Below, piece by piece: positions 50,781 to 58,901 of a stretch of 64,000 nt of DNA. The position numbers and the translations under genes were made by a program. The DNA comes from Romboutsia sp. CE17 (lineage in GTDB: Bacteria > Bacillota > Clostridia > Peptostreptococcales > Peptostreptococcaceae): contig NZ_CP051144.1 in assembly GCF_012317385.1 (NCBI RefSeq), positions 496,001-560,000 of the forward strand, read 5' to 3'. The notes below the pieces were generated by a model. That model saw nothing but the letters and a program-made list of their open reading frames with translations. It was not told the DNA's origin and searched no databases. The first letter of the stretch is position 1. Each line of letters opens with the position of its first letter.

Positions 50781-50807
50781 ACAAAAACAAATTAAGATTC
50801 ATATAAT
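50781..50807 (+). promoter_or_regulatory. Sigma-K-type promoter of the micro-protein at 50901
   Basis: AC (50781-50782), 17 bases, CATATAAT (50800-50807). A hairpin with ATGGTAA and TTACCAT arms follows in the 5' leader. Confidence 0.65.
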
Positions 50808-50900
50808 AAAATATAGATATGGTAAAGCAAATAATATATTGCTTACCATCAATTAAACTTTTTAGTTTAATAAAAATATAATTAATGGGAGGATTTTATT

Positions 50901-51092
50901 ATGTTAGATAGATTCTTTGGTGATGGTGGATGTTTTGCAGGAGCTTGGTGGATAATAGTATTATTCTTCTTATTCTTAGCATTTGGTGATTGTTGGGCAG
51001 ATATAGATATAATAGCTTGGATACCATTCTTAATATTATTATTAATAACTTGCTCATGCGGCGGATTCTTCGATGATGGATGCGGATGCTAG
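50901..51092 (+). CDS. Small Trp/Cys-rich membrane protein (family B)
   Basis: A 63-residue protein: MLDRFFGDGGCFAG, helix AWWIIVLFFLFLAFGDCW, turn ADIDII, helix AWIPFLILLLITCSC, tail GGFFDDGCGC. It is the closest paralogue of the protein at 50597, and the nucleotide sequence across the helices is largely conserved, implying recent duplication. ATG follows GGGAGGATTTTATT. Confidence 0.8.
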   Translation: MLDRFFGDGGCFAGAWWIIVLFFLFLAFGDCWADIDIIAWIPFLILLLITCSCGGFFDDGCGC

Positions 51093-51114
51093 TTAGAATT
51101 TGTTAATCAAGGGG

Positions 51115-51140
51115 GTGTTGGTATATTATACCAACACTTT
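51115..51140 (+). terminator. Terminator after the micro-protein cluster
   Basis: GTGTTGGTATA (51115-51125) pairs with TATACCAACAC (51127-51137), followed by TTTTATTTT. Confidence 0.78.
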
Positions 51141-51315
51141 TATTTTGAAATTTTATATTGAAAATATTACATAAACAAACTTATTATAAGGGAAAATATG
51201 AATGAAAACATATTTATTAAAGAAAAAAAATATGGTACAATTAATAGTTAACTAGTGGAAATTTAATTTTGAATATTTATATTTAATTTAAATAAATTTA
51301 AGACAGGAGGTTTAT

Positions 51316-52329
51316 ATGAAGAGTAATATAACAATAAAAGATGTAGCCAAAAAAGCGGGCGTTTCTATTTCAACTGTGTCAAGAGTTATAAATGATTCAA
51401 AGCCAGTTACAGATGAAGTTAAACAAAAAGTACTAGATGTAATAAAAGAAACTGGCTATATACCAAATCCATTAGCAAGGAGTCTAGTAACGAAGAAAAG
51501 TCAATTAATAGGGGTAATAGTTCCTGAAGTTTCAGATTCTTTTGTAAATGAAATATTAAATGGTATAGAAGAAATTGCAAAGATGTATGACTATGAAATT
51601 CTTTTAGCTAATACATATTCTGATAAGGATCAAGAACTAAAAAGTATAAACTTACTTAGAGCTAAGCAAGTAGAAGGTATAGTTATGATTTCTTGGAAAG
51701 TAGAAGAAGAACATGTAGACTATATGCAAAAATGTGGGATACCGGCATCATATATAAGTAAAACGGCTAGAGATTACGATATATACACTGTAAGTACAAG
51801 TAATACTGATGCAACATATGATATGACTAAGTACTTATTAGATAAAGGTCATGAAAAAATTGCCTTTATAATGACTAGTAAAGATGATACAGTTTTAGAA
51901 AGAGAAAGACTATCAGGATATGAAAAAGCATTAAATGAAAGAAATATAAGTCTAGATCAAAGCCTAATTAAGCATGGTACAACTACTTTTGAAGGCGGAT
52001 ATAATAGTATGAAAGAAATACTTGATGAGGGGACTATACCTCATGCAGCATTTGTAACAGGAGATGAGGCTGCTATAGGGGCTATAAATGCTATTTGTGA
52101 TGCAGGCTATAGAGTTCCAGAAGATATATCAGTAGCAGGATTTAATGATGTAAAAATTGCTAAGATGTATAGACCAAAATTAACAACAGTTCATCAACCA
52201 TTATATGATATGGGAGCTGTGGCCATAAGAATGGTAATAAAAATGATAAATAATGAAGAATTAAGTGAAAAGAAAATAGAATTACCTTACAAAATAGAAG
52301 AACGTGAAAGCGTAATAGAAAGAAGATAA
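51316..52329 (+). CDS. LacI-family transcriptional regulator
   Basis: A 337-residue repressor: N-terminal helix-turn-helix and hinge (TIKDVAKKAGVSISTVSRVIN, IPNPLARSLVTKKSQLIGV), then a periplasmic-binding-like effector domain (AAFVTGDEAAIGAINA, ISVAGFNDVKIAKMYRPKLTTVHQP). ATG follows ACAGGAGGTTTAT. No sugar-use genes are adjacent, so the ligand and targets cannot be guessed; CcpA is one candidate from its generic form. Confidence 0.9.
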   Translation: MKSNITIKDVAKKAGVSISTVSRVINDSKPVTDEVKQKVLDVIKETGYIPNPLARSLVTKKSQLIGVIVPEVSDSFVNEILNGIEEIAKMYDYEILLANTYSDKDQELKSINLLRAKQVEGIVMISWKVEEEHVDYMQKCGIPASYISKTARDYDIYTVSTSNTDATYDMTKYLLDKGHEKIAFIMTSKDDTVLERERLSGYEKALNERNISLDQSLIKHGTTTFEGGYNSMKEILDEGTIPHAAFVTGDEAAIGAINAICDAGYRVPEDISVAGFNDVKIAKMYRPKLTTVHQPLYDMGAVAIRMVIKMINNEELSEKKIELPYKIEERESVIERR

Positions 52330-52348
52330 GGATATTTATAAAATATAA

Positions 52349-52403
52349 AACAACATGGTTTAAAGTAATTGTAAATTTACAAAAACCATGTTGTTATTTT
52401 TTT
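52349..52403. terminator. Bidirectional terminator
   Basis: AACAACATGGTTT (52349-52361) pairs with AAACCATGTTGTT (52383-52395), followed by ATTTTTTTATT. It separates the LacI gene from the opposite-strand basic-tail gene. Confidence 0.85.
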
Positions 52404-52404
52404 A

Positions 52405-52803
52405 TTAAGATTTTTTAGTTTTTTTAACTACCTTTTTAACTTTCTTAACTTTTTTAGTTTTAGATGGATTGCTATCTGATGAAGTTAGTTCTTTTGGTGA
52501 ACTAGTATTAACAGATTTTTTATTTTTAGATTTTTTACTTTCTAACTTATCTTTAAGCTCTGACTCAGAAATTTTGTTCATAATTGAATCTAGTTTCTTG
52601 CGTTGATTTTCATCTAGAAATGTTTTAAATTTAGATATAACCTCTTCCTTCCCTTCTAATGTCTTTCCTATTTTAACAAGTTCATCAATAAGCTCACTTT
52701 CTGATTTACCTTTATAGCTATCTGCTATTTTTTCAATTTTATCTTTATCTATATTTTTGTCTTTTGCCATTTTTTCTAGAGCTTTAGGATCTACTTTTTT
52801 CAT
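52405..52803 (-). CDS. Helical protein with strongly basic Lys-rich tail
   Basis: A 132-residue protein. Residues 1-90 are helical and charged (DPKALEKMAKDKNIDKDKI, DENQRKKLDSIMNKIS). The last 40 residues are Ser/Pro/Lys-rich and end KKVKKVKKVVKKTKKS, like a histone-type tail. I recognise no family. DNA or polyanion binding is plausible. ATG follows GAAAGGAGCATATTT. It is divergent from the acidic-tail gene at 53017. Confidence 0.72.
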   Translation of the reverse strand: MKKVDPKALEKMAKDKNIDKDKIEKIADSYKGKSESELIDELVKIGKTLEGKEEVISKFKTFLDENQRKKLDSIMNKISESELKDKLESKKSKNKKSVNTSSPKELTSSDSNPSKTKKVKKVKKVVKKTKKS

Positions 52804-52950
52804 AAATATGCTCCTTTCAATAATATATATAGTCTAGCATTCATATTATTTATATATAGAAATAATATTAAGATTGTGATTGATTTATGTTATCTATAAT
52901 AAATAAATTTTCTTATAAATAATATATATGCAAATCATATAAAAAAAGTA

Positions 52951-52977
52951 ACAATAAGAGCAAATAAAACATAACTT
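52951..52977 (+). promoter_or_regulatory. Sigma-K-type promoter of the acidic-tail gene
   Basis: AC (52951-52952), 17 bases, CATAACTT (52970-52977), 39 bases before the TTG start. Confidence 0.6.
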
Positions 52978-53016
52978 ATATATGAGGTAGTAGTATAGTT
53001 TAAGGGGTGACTTGTA

Positions 53017-53823
53017 TTGAATAATCTACTGTTAATAATTGGAATGCTGGCATTAAGTAATGGTAACATATCATTATTTGATAATAAAAATAAATCAAAA
53101 AAAACTGATCAAGCTAATACAGCTAATAGAGAGTTGAAAAGAGTAAAGAAAAAAAATGATAAAAATTCTAGAAATAAAATTAAGAAAAGAAAAAAAACTA
53201 AAGATATTAATTCCACCAATAATGATGATATATTTAAGTTTAATATGAATGATATAAATAAGGGACTAAAATTAATGGAATTAAGTGATGAGGATATAGA
53301 TAGAGGTATGGAAATTATAACTAGAACTAAAAAATATATGTCCAAAGACGAAAAAAAAGTTCTTATAAAAATTGAAAGTGTATTAGACTTAGTAAAAGGG
53401 ATTAAAAAGCTAGGTACGATAGATTTATCAGATGATCTAGAGGAAAGTAACTTTTTTAGAAGCATGGATGAAGAAGATAAGAAAAATATGATGATAAAAG
53501 AAATTATAGATGTGTTCCCAGAAAAAAGAAAAGAATCAGTAGAAAAAGCAATTGACATAAAGAAAAAAATAGATTTATTTGCGGAATTATTTTTACCTGA
53601 TGATTTCGGAGAAGGTGGATTTAGTTTAAGTTCATTAGTAGATATAAATAATTTGGGTAGTATTAATAACTTAAAATTACTAGGAAGCTTATTAAGGGGA
53701 GATGATGATTCATCATATAGCGATGATGAATATGAATACGAATATATAGATACAGAAGAAGATGATTATGAAGAATTTGATGAATATGAGTATATAGATA
53801 CAGAAGAAGATGATAAAAGTTAA
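53017..53823 (+). CDS. Protein with hydrophobic N-terminus, basic middle and acidic repeated tail
   Basis: A 268-residue protein starting with TTG after AAGGGGTGACTTG. A hydrophobic start (NNLLLIIGMLAL) is followed by a Lys-rich stretch, a helical middle, and a C-terminal Asp/Glu/Tyr tail with two copies of EYEYIDTEEDD. I recognise no family. The sigma-K-type promoter and location near the cdeC-like gene suggest a spore coat or exosporium component. The basic-tailed neighbour is an obvious candidate partner by charge. Confidence 0.75.
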   Translation: MNNLLLIIGMLALSNGNISLFDNKNKSKKTDQANTANRELKRVKKKNDKNSRNKIKKRKKTKDINSTNNDDIFKFNMNDINKGLKLMELSDEDIDRGMEIITRTKKYMSKDEKKVLIKIESVLDLVKGIKKLGTIDLSDDLEESNFFRSMDEEDKKNMMIKEIIDVFPEKRKESVEKAIDIKKKIDLFAELFLPDDFGEGGFSLSSLVDINNLGSINNLKLLGSLLRGDDDSSYSDDEYEYEYIDTEEDDYEEFDEYEYIDTEEDDKS

Positions 53824-53960
53824 ATAAAATACATAAGATAATGTCTCGAAATTACATAACAATAGTAAAAAAGGAAAAAAATATAATAAATTCATAATAT
53901 TATTTATATTGCTATATAAAACCTCTTTTAAAATACTCACTTTTATTATATAATAAATAT

Positions 53961-54177
53961 ATAAATCCTGAAGCATACGATACGGCTTACTTAAATTCAA
54001 CCGACAAATGTTAAACGGGAGATCGAGTCTAATTACAGATAATAGGCCTTAAACTTTTAAGGAAATTAGAAGTAATTAGCAGATCACCCACCTGGGAGTA
54101 TCTCGGGTCTGAATTTATGGAGCCACCGATGTTTTGGGTTTATAAAAAAGTGTTGCTAGTATAGCAACACTTTTTTA
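53961..54177 (+). ncRNA. Structured noncoding RNA, class not assigned
   Basis: About 215 bases with TATAAT at 53949-53954 just upstream and a perfect terminator at the end. The ends pair (ATAAATCC with GGGTTTAT). Inside, TTAAATTCA pairs with TGAATTTA, GGCT with AGCC, CTAATTAC with GTAATTAG flanked by GATC/GATC, CCTTA with TAAGG, and CCCACCTGGG folds locally. There is no good open frame. The size and closed rod with branches fit 6S (SsrS) or the raiA-type RNA; I cannot decide between these or a new class. Confidence 0.65.
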
Positions 54178-54178
54178 T
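54144..54178. terminator. Bidirectional terminator
   Basis: GTGTTGCTA (54150-54158) pairs with TAGCAACAC (54162-54170), flanked by A and T runs. It ends the ncRNA on the plus strand and the 54189-55202 gene on the minus strand. Confidence 0.9.
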
Positions 54179-54188
54179 TATTTCATTT

Positions 54189-55202
54189 CTAAAAACCAAT
54201 TATCCCTACATCATCCATAGTGGTAAAAATAGAATTTACATTATAAGAACTATCATCTTTATAATTTGAAAAGAAATTAGCCCTTATGAAATCATCTTCA
54301 ACGCTGTATGGATCTATTTTATGTTCACTCCAAGTTTTACCTAGGTCACTAGAGGATGAAGTGTATAATCTTCCAAAATTAACCCACATTAAGTATAGAA
54401 TAGAATCTTTTTTTAAAAGACAAGGATACATACAAGTTGATGGATCTGTAATATAACTAGAATTATCTATCTCAAAAAGATTATCATTTAAATAACCATT
54501 TATATATTTAACTGAATACCCACTTTCAATTCTTTCGCAAAAAGTTATATGATAGAAGTTCATACTATCTTTTAATACATTTAAATATATTTTATTCTTT
54601 TTTGAATTTGTAATTTGAATAGGATTAGACCAAGTCAAGGTACTTAGATTAAATTTAGATAAGAATATTTCTTCAAATCCATTAACTAAGTTGAAATAAA
54701 ATATGATTGGTGTATCTTGGCTCCAAATTACTATATAATTATCTAAAACAATATGATTTATAAAATCTATCTTATTCTCAGTCCAAACATCTTTATGTTT
54801 AAAGTGATGGAAAAGAGCGCAAGTATTATTAGAATTATGATTATAGACATAATAAAATATATGAATATCATCATTTATAATATTTAAATAAGGAAAGCTA
54901 ATACCAAACTTTGAAGAATCATAACCTAGAATTTCTTTTTCATAGAATGTAGAAGATTCACTAGTTATATTGAACATTCTTAGACCATTGTCACAGTATA
55001 CTCCATATATTTCATCAAATCTATTTAGAGAAAAATAACAATTTGAAAAGTCTATAGAGTTATTAGCTATTAATTTTTTTTCAAATACAAAATTATTATC
55101 CTTATTATAGTATTTATAAGAAATCTCTTTATCATAATTTATAAAAAATAAATCTTTAGAGGAACGTCTAATTATTGTTGAATGTTTATTTATAAAACTC
55201 AT
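54189..55202 (-). CDS. Probable beta-propeller protein of unknown function
   Basis: A 337-residue soluble protein rich in Tyr, Asn and short beta-strand patterns, with no signal peptide. An Asp-box (SSSSDLGKTWSEHK, the S-x-D-x-G-x-T-W pattern of sialidase-type propellers) and TLTWSNPIQITNS suggest repeated blades. No catalytic set is visible, so an adhesive or structural role is more likely than a glycosidase. ATG follows TAGGAGGTAATT. It is divergent from the cdeC-like gene; a related-looking 220-residue gene lies on the other side. Confidence 0.65.
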   Translation of the reverse strand: MSFINKHSTIIRRSSKDLFFINYDKEISYKYYNKDNNFVFEKKLIANNSIDFSNCYFSLNRFDEIYGVYCDNGLRMFNITSESSTFYEKEILGYDSSKFGISFPYLNIINDDIHIFYYVYNHNSNNTCALFHHFKHKDVWTENKIDFINHIVLDNYIVIWSQDTPIIFYFNLVNGFEEIFLSKFNLSTLTWSNPIQITNSKKNKIYLNVLKDSMNFYHITFCERIESGYSVKYINGYLNDNLFEIDNSSYITDPSTCMYPCLLKKDSILYLMWVNFGRLYTSSSSDLGKTWSEHKIDPYSVEDDFIRANFFSNYKDDSSYNVNSIFTTMDDVGIIGF

Positions 55203-55301
55203 AATTACCTCCTATATGAAATTAGAACACATTTACATTATATATATTTATTAAAGAAAATATATATTCTTCTATTTACTTAAGTTTGGACATTCTAAGT
55301 C

Positions 55302-55328
55302 ACAAATAATCAGTAATCTGCATAGTAT
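55302..55328 (+). promoter_or_regulatory. Sigma-K-type promoter of the cdeC-like gene
   Basis: AC (55302-55303), exactly 17 bases, CATAGTAT (55321-55328), 59 bases before the start. It agrees with mother-cell expression expected of an exosporium gene. Confidence 0.7.
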
Positions 55329-55387
55329 TAATTAGGCAAACAAAGCCAAAGCATTTTAATAAATCAGTCAAGGGGAGGACAATAATA

Positions 55388-56662
55388 ATGCAAGACCTTA
55401 AAAAAAATAAAAGAAAAATGATGAATAAACATGCAAATGCTACATCAAATATATCAGAAGTAGAAGAATACAGTGGTGGATTAAGTAGAGCTTATAGACC
55501 AAAAGGAAATAATGATTGTGGACAACATAAACATGATTGCAATTCATGTGAACCACAATGTTGCCCACCATGTGATCCATGCGAACCACAGTGTTGCCCA
55601 CATCCATGCAAGCCATGTGAGCCATGTGAATCATGCGAGCCATGTAGTGAAGAAAGACCAAATGAGACATGTGTTGAAAATCCTTGTGCAGACAATTCAT
55701 GTTGTAATGCTGTATCTCCTGCTAGATTTTCACCAGCAAATAGCGTACCTGTAGCAATAGAAGCAAATAGAATATTTGATACACTTGCTTTCCAAACATT
55801 TACAGATGCTACTGCACCTAATGGAGCTCCATTAAGTTTTGATATAGATGTTGTAGATGTAGACGGTAATGTTCCAACAACTGGCCAAGTAAATGTAACA
55901 ATAGATAAAGTATGTTTAAGCTATAGTAGTATAGACGTTCATTCACCTACACCAAAACTAGAAGACTTCAATGTAATACCTAAGAATTGTACAAAATCTA
56001 ATAGCCATCATGATGACTCAAATACTTGTGACACTGTAGATGAATTCATAGTTTGTGGAAGTAGAAATGCTAGATGTTGTGCTGAAGGCAAAGGTCAACC
56101 AGTAGCATTTAAACAAAGAGGATTAGTAATAACTGTTAATGATTTAGTACTTGAATTAAGAGGTAGATATGGATGCACTAAATTTGTTGCATTAGCACAT
56201 CCAGCTGTAGTAACAAATGGAGGTTGCTTAACAAGAATAAATTGTGCACAATTCTCTTTTAACACTTTATCTGCGAGTTTATGTTTACCATCAAGTGGTC
56301 AACAAGTAACTTTAAGACAAAGCTATCAAGTAAACTTAACTGTTGATTGTATAGGAAAAGGTATATTAAGTGTAGAAGAAGATCCTAAGTGTGAATGCGA
56401 ATGTTTCTTCAACTTATTTATACCAAATGGTATAGATGTAATTCTTTGTCTAAGAGAAGTAGTTAGTATATTAGTAGGGGAACAACTTGTTGTTTTAGCA
56501 TCTCCAAATGGAATAACTCCTAGAGTAGTAGATACTTTTGCATCAGTATGTGACTTTGAACAATGTGGAGATACTGCTACAGGAACAAATACTATGACAG
56601 GAACAAATACAATAAATAACACAAACTCTAATTCATGCAATACAGGATGTGGGTGCCGTTAG
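55388..56662 (+). CDS. cdeC: Cysteine-rich exosporium protein, CdeC-like
   Basis: A 424-residue protein. It opens MQDLKKNKRKMMN, very like Clostridioides CdeC. A His/Cys/Pro-rich stretch (CEPQCCPPCDPCEPQCC, repeated CEPC units) covers about residues 45-110. A beta-rich middle has scattered cysteines, then CECECFFNLF and a Thr/Asn tail ending CNTGCGCR. CdeC is the morphogenetic, disulfide-linked scaffold of the C. difficile exosporium and coat. ATG follows GGGGAGGACAATAAT, and a sigma-K-type promoter is upstream. The assignment rests on the N-terminus, cysteine content and spore-gene neighbourhood. Confidence 0.82.
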   Translation: MQDLKKNKRKMMNKHANATSNISEVEEYSGGLSRAYRPKGNNDCGQHKHDCNSCEPQCCPPCDPCEPQCCPHPCKPCEPCESCEPCSEERPNETCVENPCADNSCCNAVSPARFSPANSVPVAIEANRIFDTLAFQTFTDATAPNGAPLSFDIDVVDVDGNVPTTGQVNVTIDKVCLSYSSIDVHSPTPKLEDFNVIPKNCTKSNSHHDDSNTCDTVDEFIVCGSRNARCCAEGKGQPVAFKQRGLVITVNDLVLELRGRYGCTKFVALAHPAVVTNGGCLTRINCAQFSFNTLSASLCLPSSGQQVTLRQSYQVNLTVDCIGKGILSVEEDPKCECECFFNLFIPNGIDVILCLREVVSILVGEQLVVLASPNGITPRVVDTFASVCDFEQCGDTATGTNTMTGTNTINNTNSNSCNTGCGCR

Positions 56663-56697
56663 TAAATAACCATTCAAATGAAGATTAGTATTTAATA

Positions 56698-56745
56698 AAA
56701 AGGCTACAAATATGACTATTACAGGTTATATTCGTAGCCTTTTAA
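56698..56745. terminator. Bidirectional terminator
   Basis: AAAAGGCTAC (56698-56707) pairs with GTAGCCTTTT (56734-56743), between the convergent cdeC-like and 220-residue genes. Confidence 0.82.
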
Positions 56746-56762
56746 ATTAACAATAAAAATTA

Positions 56763-57425
56763 TTATAGTTTATAGTCTAAGCTGTAACAGAATTCAAAGA
56801 TATCACTTTTTATATTTGTTTCTTCGCAAATAGTATCTAAGCTATTATAGTTTTTGATTCTCAATAAAGTGTTAGGGCTTAACCATGTTCTGGAATTGCT
56901 ATTAAAAACTATTCTTACATTTTCAGACTCATTACGATTATTAAACTGAACAGGTTTATATTCAAAGATTATATTTGATAAATCATCTATATTTATTTTA
57001 TAAATCTGCTCTTTATCTTTTACAACATTATTTATATAAAACTTATTAACTTTATAATTGTTAAAAGAAAAATTAAAATGTGATATCCTATACAGGTCTT
57101 CATCAATAGAGCATTCTTCGACAACAAAAATATTTAGAAAATTATTTATAATGAAAAGTCTCATTTCTTTAATGTTCTTTATATTATTGAATGCTTTGCA
57201 TACAGAACATTTTTTCCAAAACCCTTTATTATTAGAAAAGTGAATTAATTTGCCTAAATAGTCTATTGCGCAAATATGAATTTTTTTTTGGTTGTCTATA
57301 TTAGCACAATAAGCATAAATATTGTTCGATAATTTTTCTGTGTTTTCATTTATATTTTTTATATAAAGTCTATTTTTATTAGTGTAAATATAGAATGGTT
57401 TAATATCTTTAGTATTTTTACTCAT
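56763..57425 (-). CDS. Unknown protein, possibly a shorter propeller-like relative
   Basis: A 220-residue soluble protein of beta-strand-like pattern (FYIYTNKNRLYIKNI, KKIHICAIDYLGKLIHFS, NIIFEYKPVQFNNRNES, SRTWLSPNTLLRI). It resembles the 54189-55202 product in composition and strand rhythm, but I cannot prove homology by eye. Its ATG overlaps the flippase stop (ATGA) after TAGGAGGCTAAA, so it is translationally coupled to the SpoVB-like gene. Confidence 0.62.
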   Translation of the reverse strand: MSKNTKDIKPFYIYTNKNRLYIKNINENTEKLSNNIYAYCANIDNQKKIHICAIDYLGKLIHFSNNKGFWKKCSVCKAFNNIKNIKEMRLFIINNFLNIFVVEECSIDEDLYRISHFNFSFNNYKVNKFYINNVVKDKEQIYKINIDDLSNIIFEYKPVQFNNRNESENVRIVFNSNSRTWLSPNTLLRIKNYNSLDTICEETNIKSDIFEFCYSLDYKL

Positions 57426-58759
57426 TTTAGCCTCCTAACTTTTAGTTTCTTTATAGCATTTACTAAAACTAAAATATGCAATAAACAGGTGAACATAGAT
57501 GTAAATGTCATTGTATGTATATAAGCATAAATATTTAGACTAGGGACTGGAAGCAAGAAATAAAGTAATATTAGCTGTAAAATCATTCCTAAAATAGTAT
57601 TTACGCTAGATTCAAACTCTTTTCTTATAGCATGCAGTATACCTGATAAAGTTTGATTTAATGATAAAAACAAAGGAGCTAGAAATATTGCCTTTAAATA
57701 ATTACCTGCTAGTTCATTTTTAAATACAATGATACATATTTCTTTTCCAAAAAAATAGAAAATTAAGGATGATAAAACTCCAACGACAGTAGTAAGCAAT
57801 AATGAGTAATTTATTTTTTTTAATACATTGTTATACTTATTTAAAGCCATTTCTTGTGAAATACTTGGAATTAAATTTACCACTAAAGCAGAACCTACAG
57901 TAAATGGAAGATAAACAAATGGCATGACCATACCGCTTATAATACCATACATACTTAGAGACTTAGGATAAGTAATTCCAGACAAAACTAACCTTGAAGG
58001 AATCATCATAGAGCTTATAGATTGCAAAAGGACATTAGACATTCTATTACATGTTATAGGCAATGACATTTTTAATGTTTCAATAGATGAATTAATGAAA
58101 TCTTTAATATTTATAGTATATCTCTTTGATAAATAATTGTTTTTATAAATATATATAGTCATATATAATATATTTGTAGCTTCACCTATTGATATACCTA
58201 ATAAAGCTATATAACAACTAAAGGCTTTGTCTTTCACATATATACACAATAAAAATACAAATAATATTTTACTTAGCTGTTCTAAAACTTGACCGATAGC
58301 AGGTATTGTGACTTTTTTTATTCCATAATAATAGCCTCTTAATATATTAGATATAGTTATTGTTACTACCGCAGGACATATAGAAAGAACAAATAAATTT
58401 AAATCTTCATTTTTTAAAAGTTTTAAAGATATAAATTTACTATTAAATGCTATACCTAAAGAAATAAGAAAAGATACAGCAAACGTAATATATAATGTTG
58501 ATATAAATAAAGTATTAGTTTGATTTTCATCTTTTAAAGCCTTTCTATTTGCTATAAGACAGCTAAGGGCTGTGGGTATACCTGTTGTTGTAAGTGCAAG
58601 ACAAATCATTAAGAAGTTAAAAATCATATGGTATATACCTAATCCAGTCTCACCTATAGTATTAGATAAAAATATTTTATATAAAAAACCAAGACCTCTT
58701 ACTATAACGTTAGATATAAATAATATAATTGTTGATAATAAAAGGTTAGGTATCTTCAA
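57422..58759 (-). CDS. SpoVB-like polysaccharide/lipid flippase (MATE/MOP superfamily)
   Basis: A protein of about 445 residues with 12-14 helices and the family N-terminus (IVRGLGFLYKIFLSNTIGETGLGIYHM), closest in form to stage V sporulation protein B and other MurJ-type flippases, which export lipid-linked precursors for spore cortex or surface polymer. The start is TTG 58759 after GGGAGGTGAT; an in-frame ATG five codons earlier overlaps that ribosome binding site. It is in operon with the 220-residue gene. Confidence 0.85.
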   Translation of the reverse strand: MKIPNLLLSTIILFISNVIVRGLGFLYKIFLSNTIGETGLGIYHMIFNFLMICLALTTTGIPTALSCLIANRKALKDENQTNTLFISTLYITFAVSFLISLGIAFNSKFISLKLLKNEDLNLFVLSICPAVVTITISNILRGYYYGIKKVTIPAIGQVLEQLSKILFVFLLCIYVKDKAFSCYIALLGISIGEATNILYMTIYIYKNNYLSKRYTINIKDFINSSIETLKMSLPITCNRMSNVLLQSISSMMIPSRLVLSGITYPKSLSMYGIISGMVMPFVYLPFTVGSALVVNLIPSISQEMALNKYNNVLKKINYSLLLTTVVGVLSSLIFYFFGKEICIIVFKNELAGNYLKAIFLAPLFLSLNQTLSGILHAIRKEFESSVNTILGMILQLILLYFLLPVPSLNIYAYIHTMTFTSMFTCLLHILVLVNAIKKLKVRRLK

Positions 58760-58901
58760 TAAATCACCTCCCATATATTTAAATATATTCAGTTAAGATT
58801 AAAAAAATAATTAATCTTTATAAAATTTACTTTTACCATTCTTTTATAATATTTGGTATGATATATACATACTATATAAATGTAAAATAGATGGTGATGA
58901 C

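Noticed and set aside
55440-55754. His- and Cys-rich frames antisense or out of frame to the cdeC-like gene
   Set aside because: Their odd composition is a shadow of the Cys/Pro/Glu repeat codons; no ribosome binding site.
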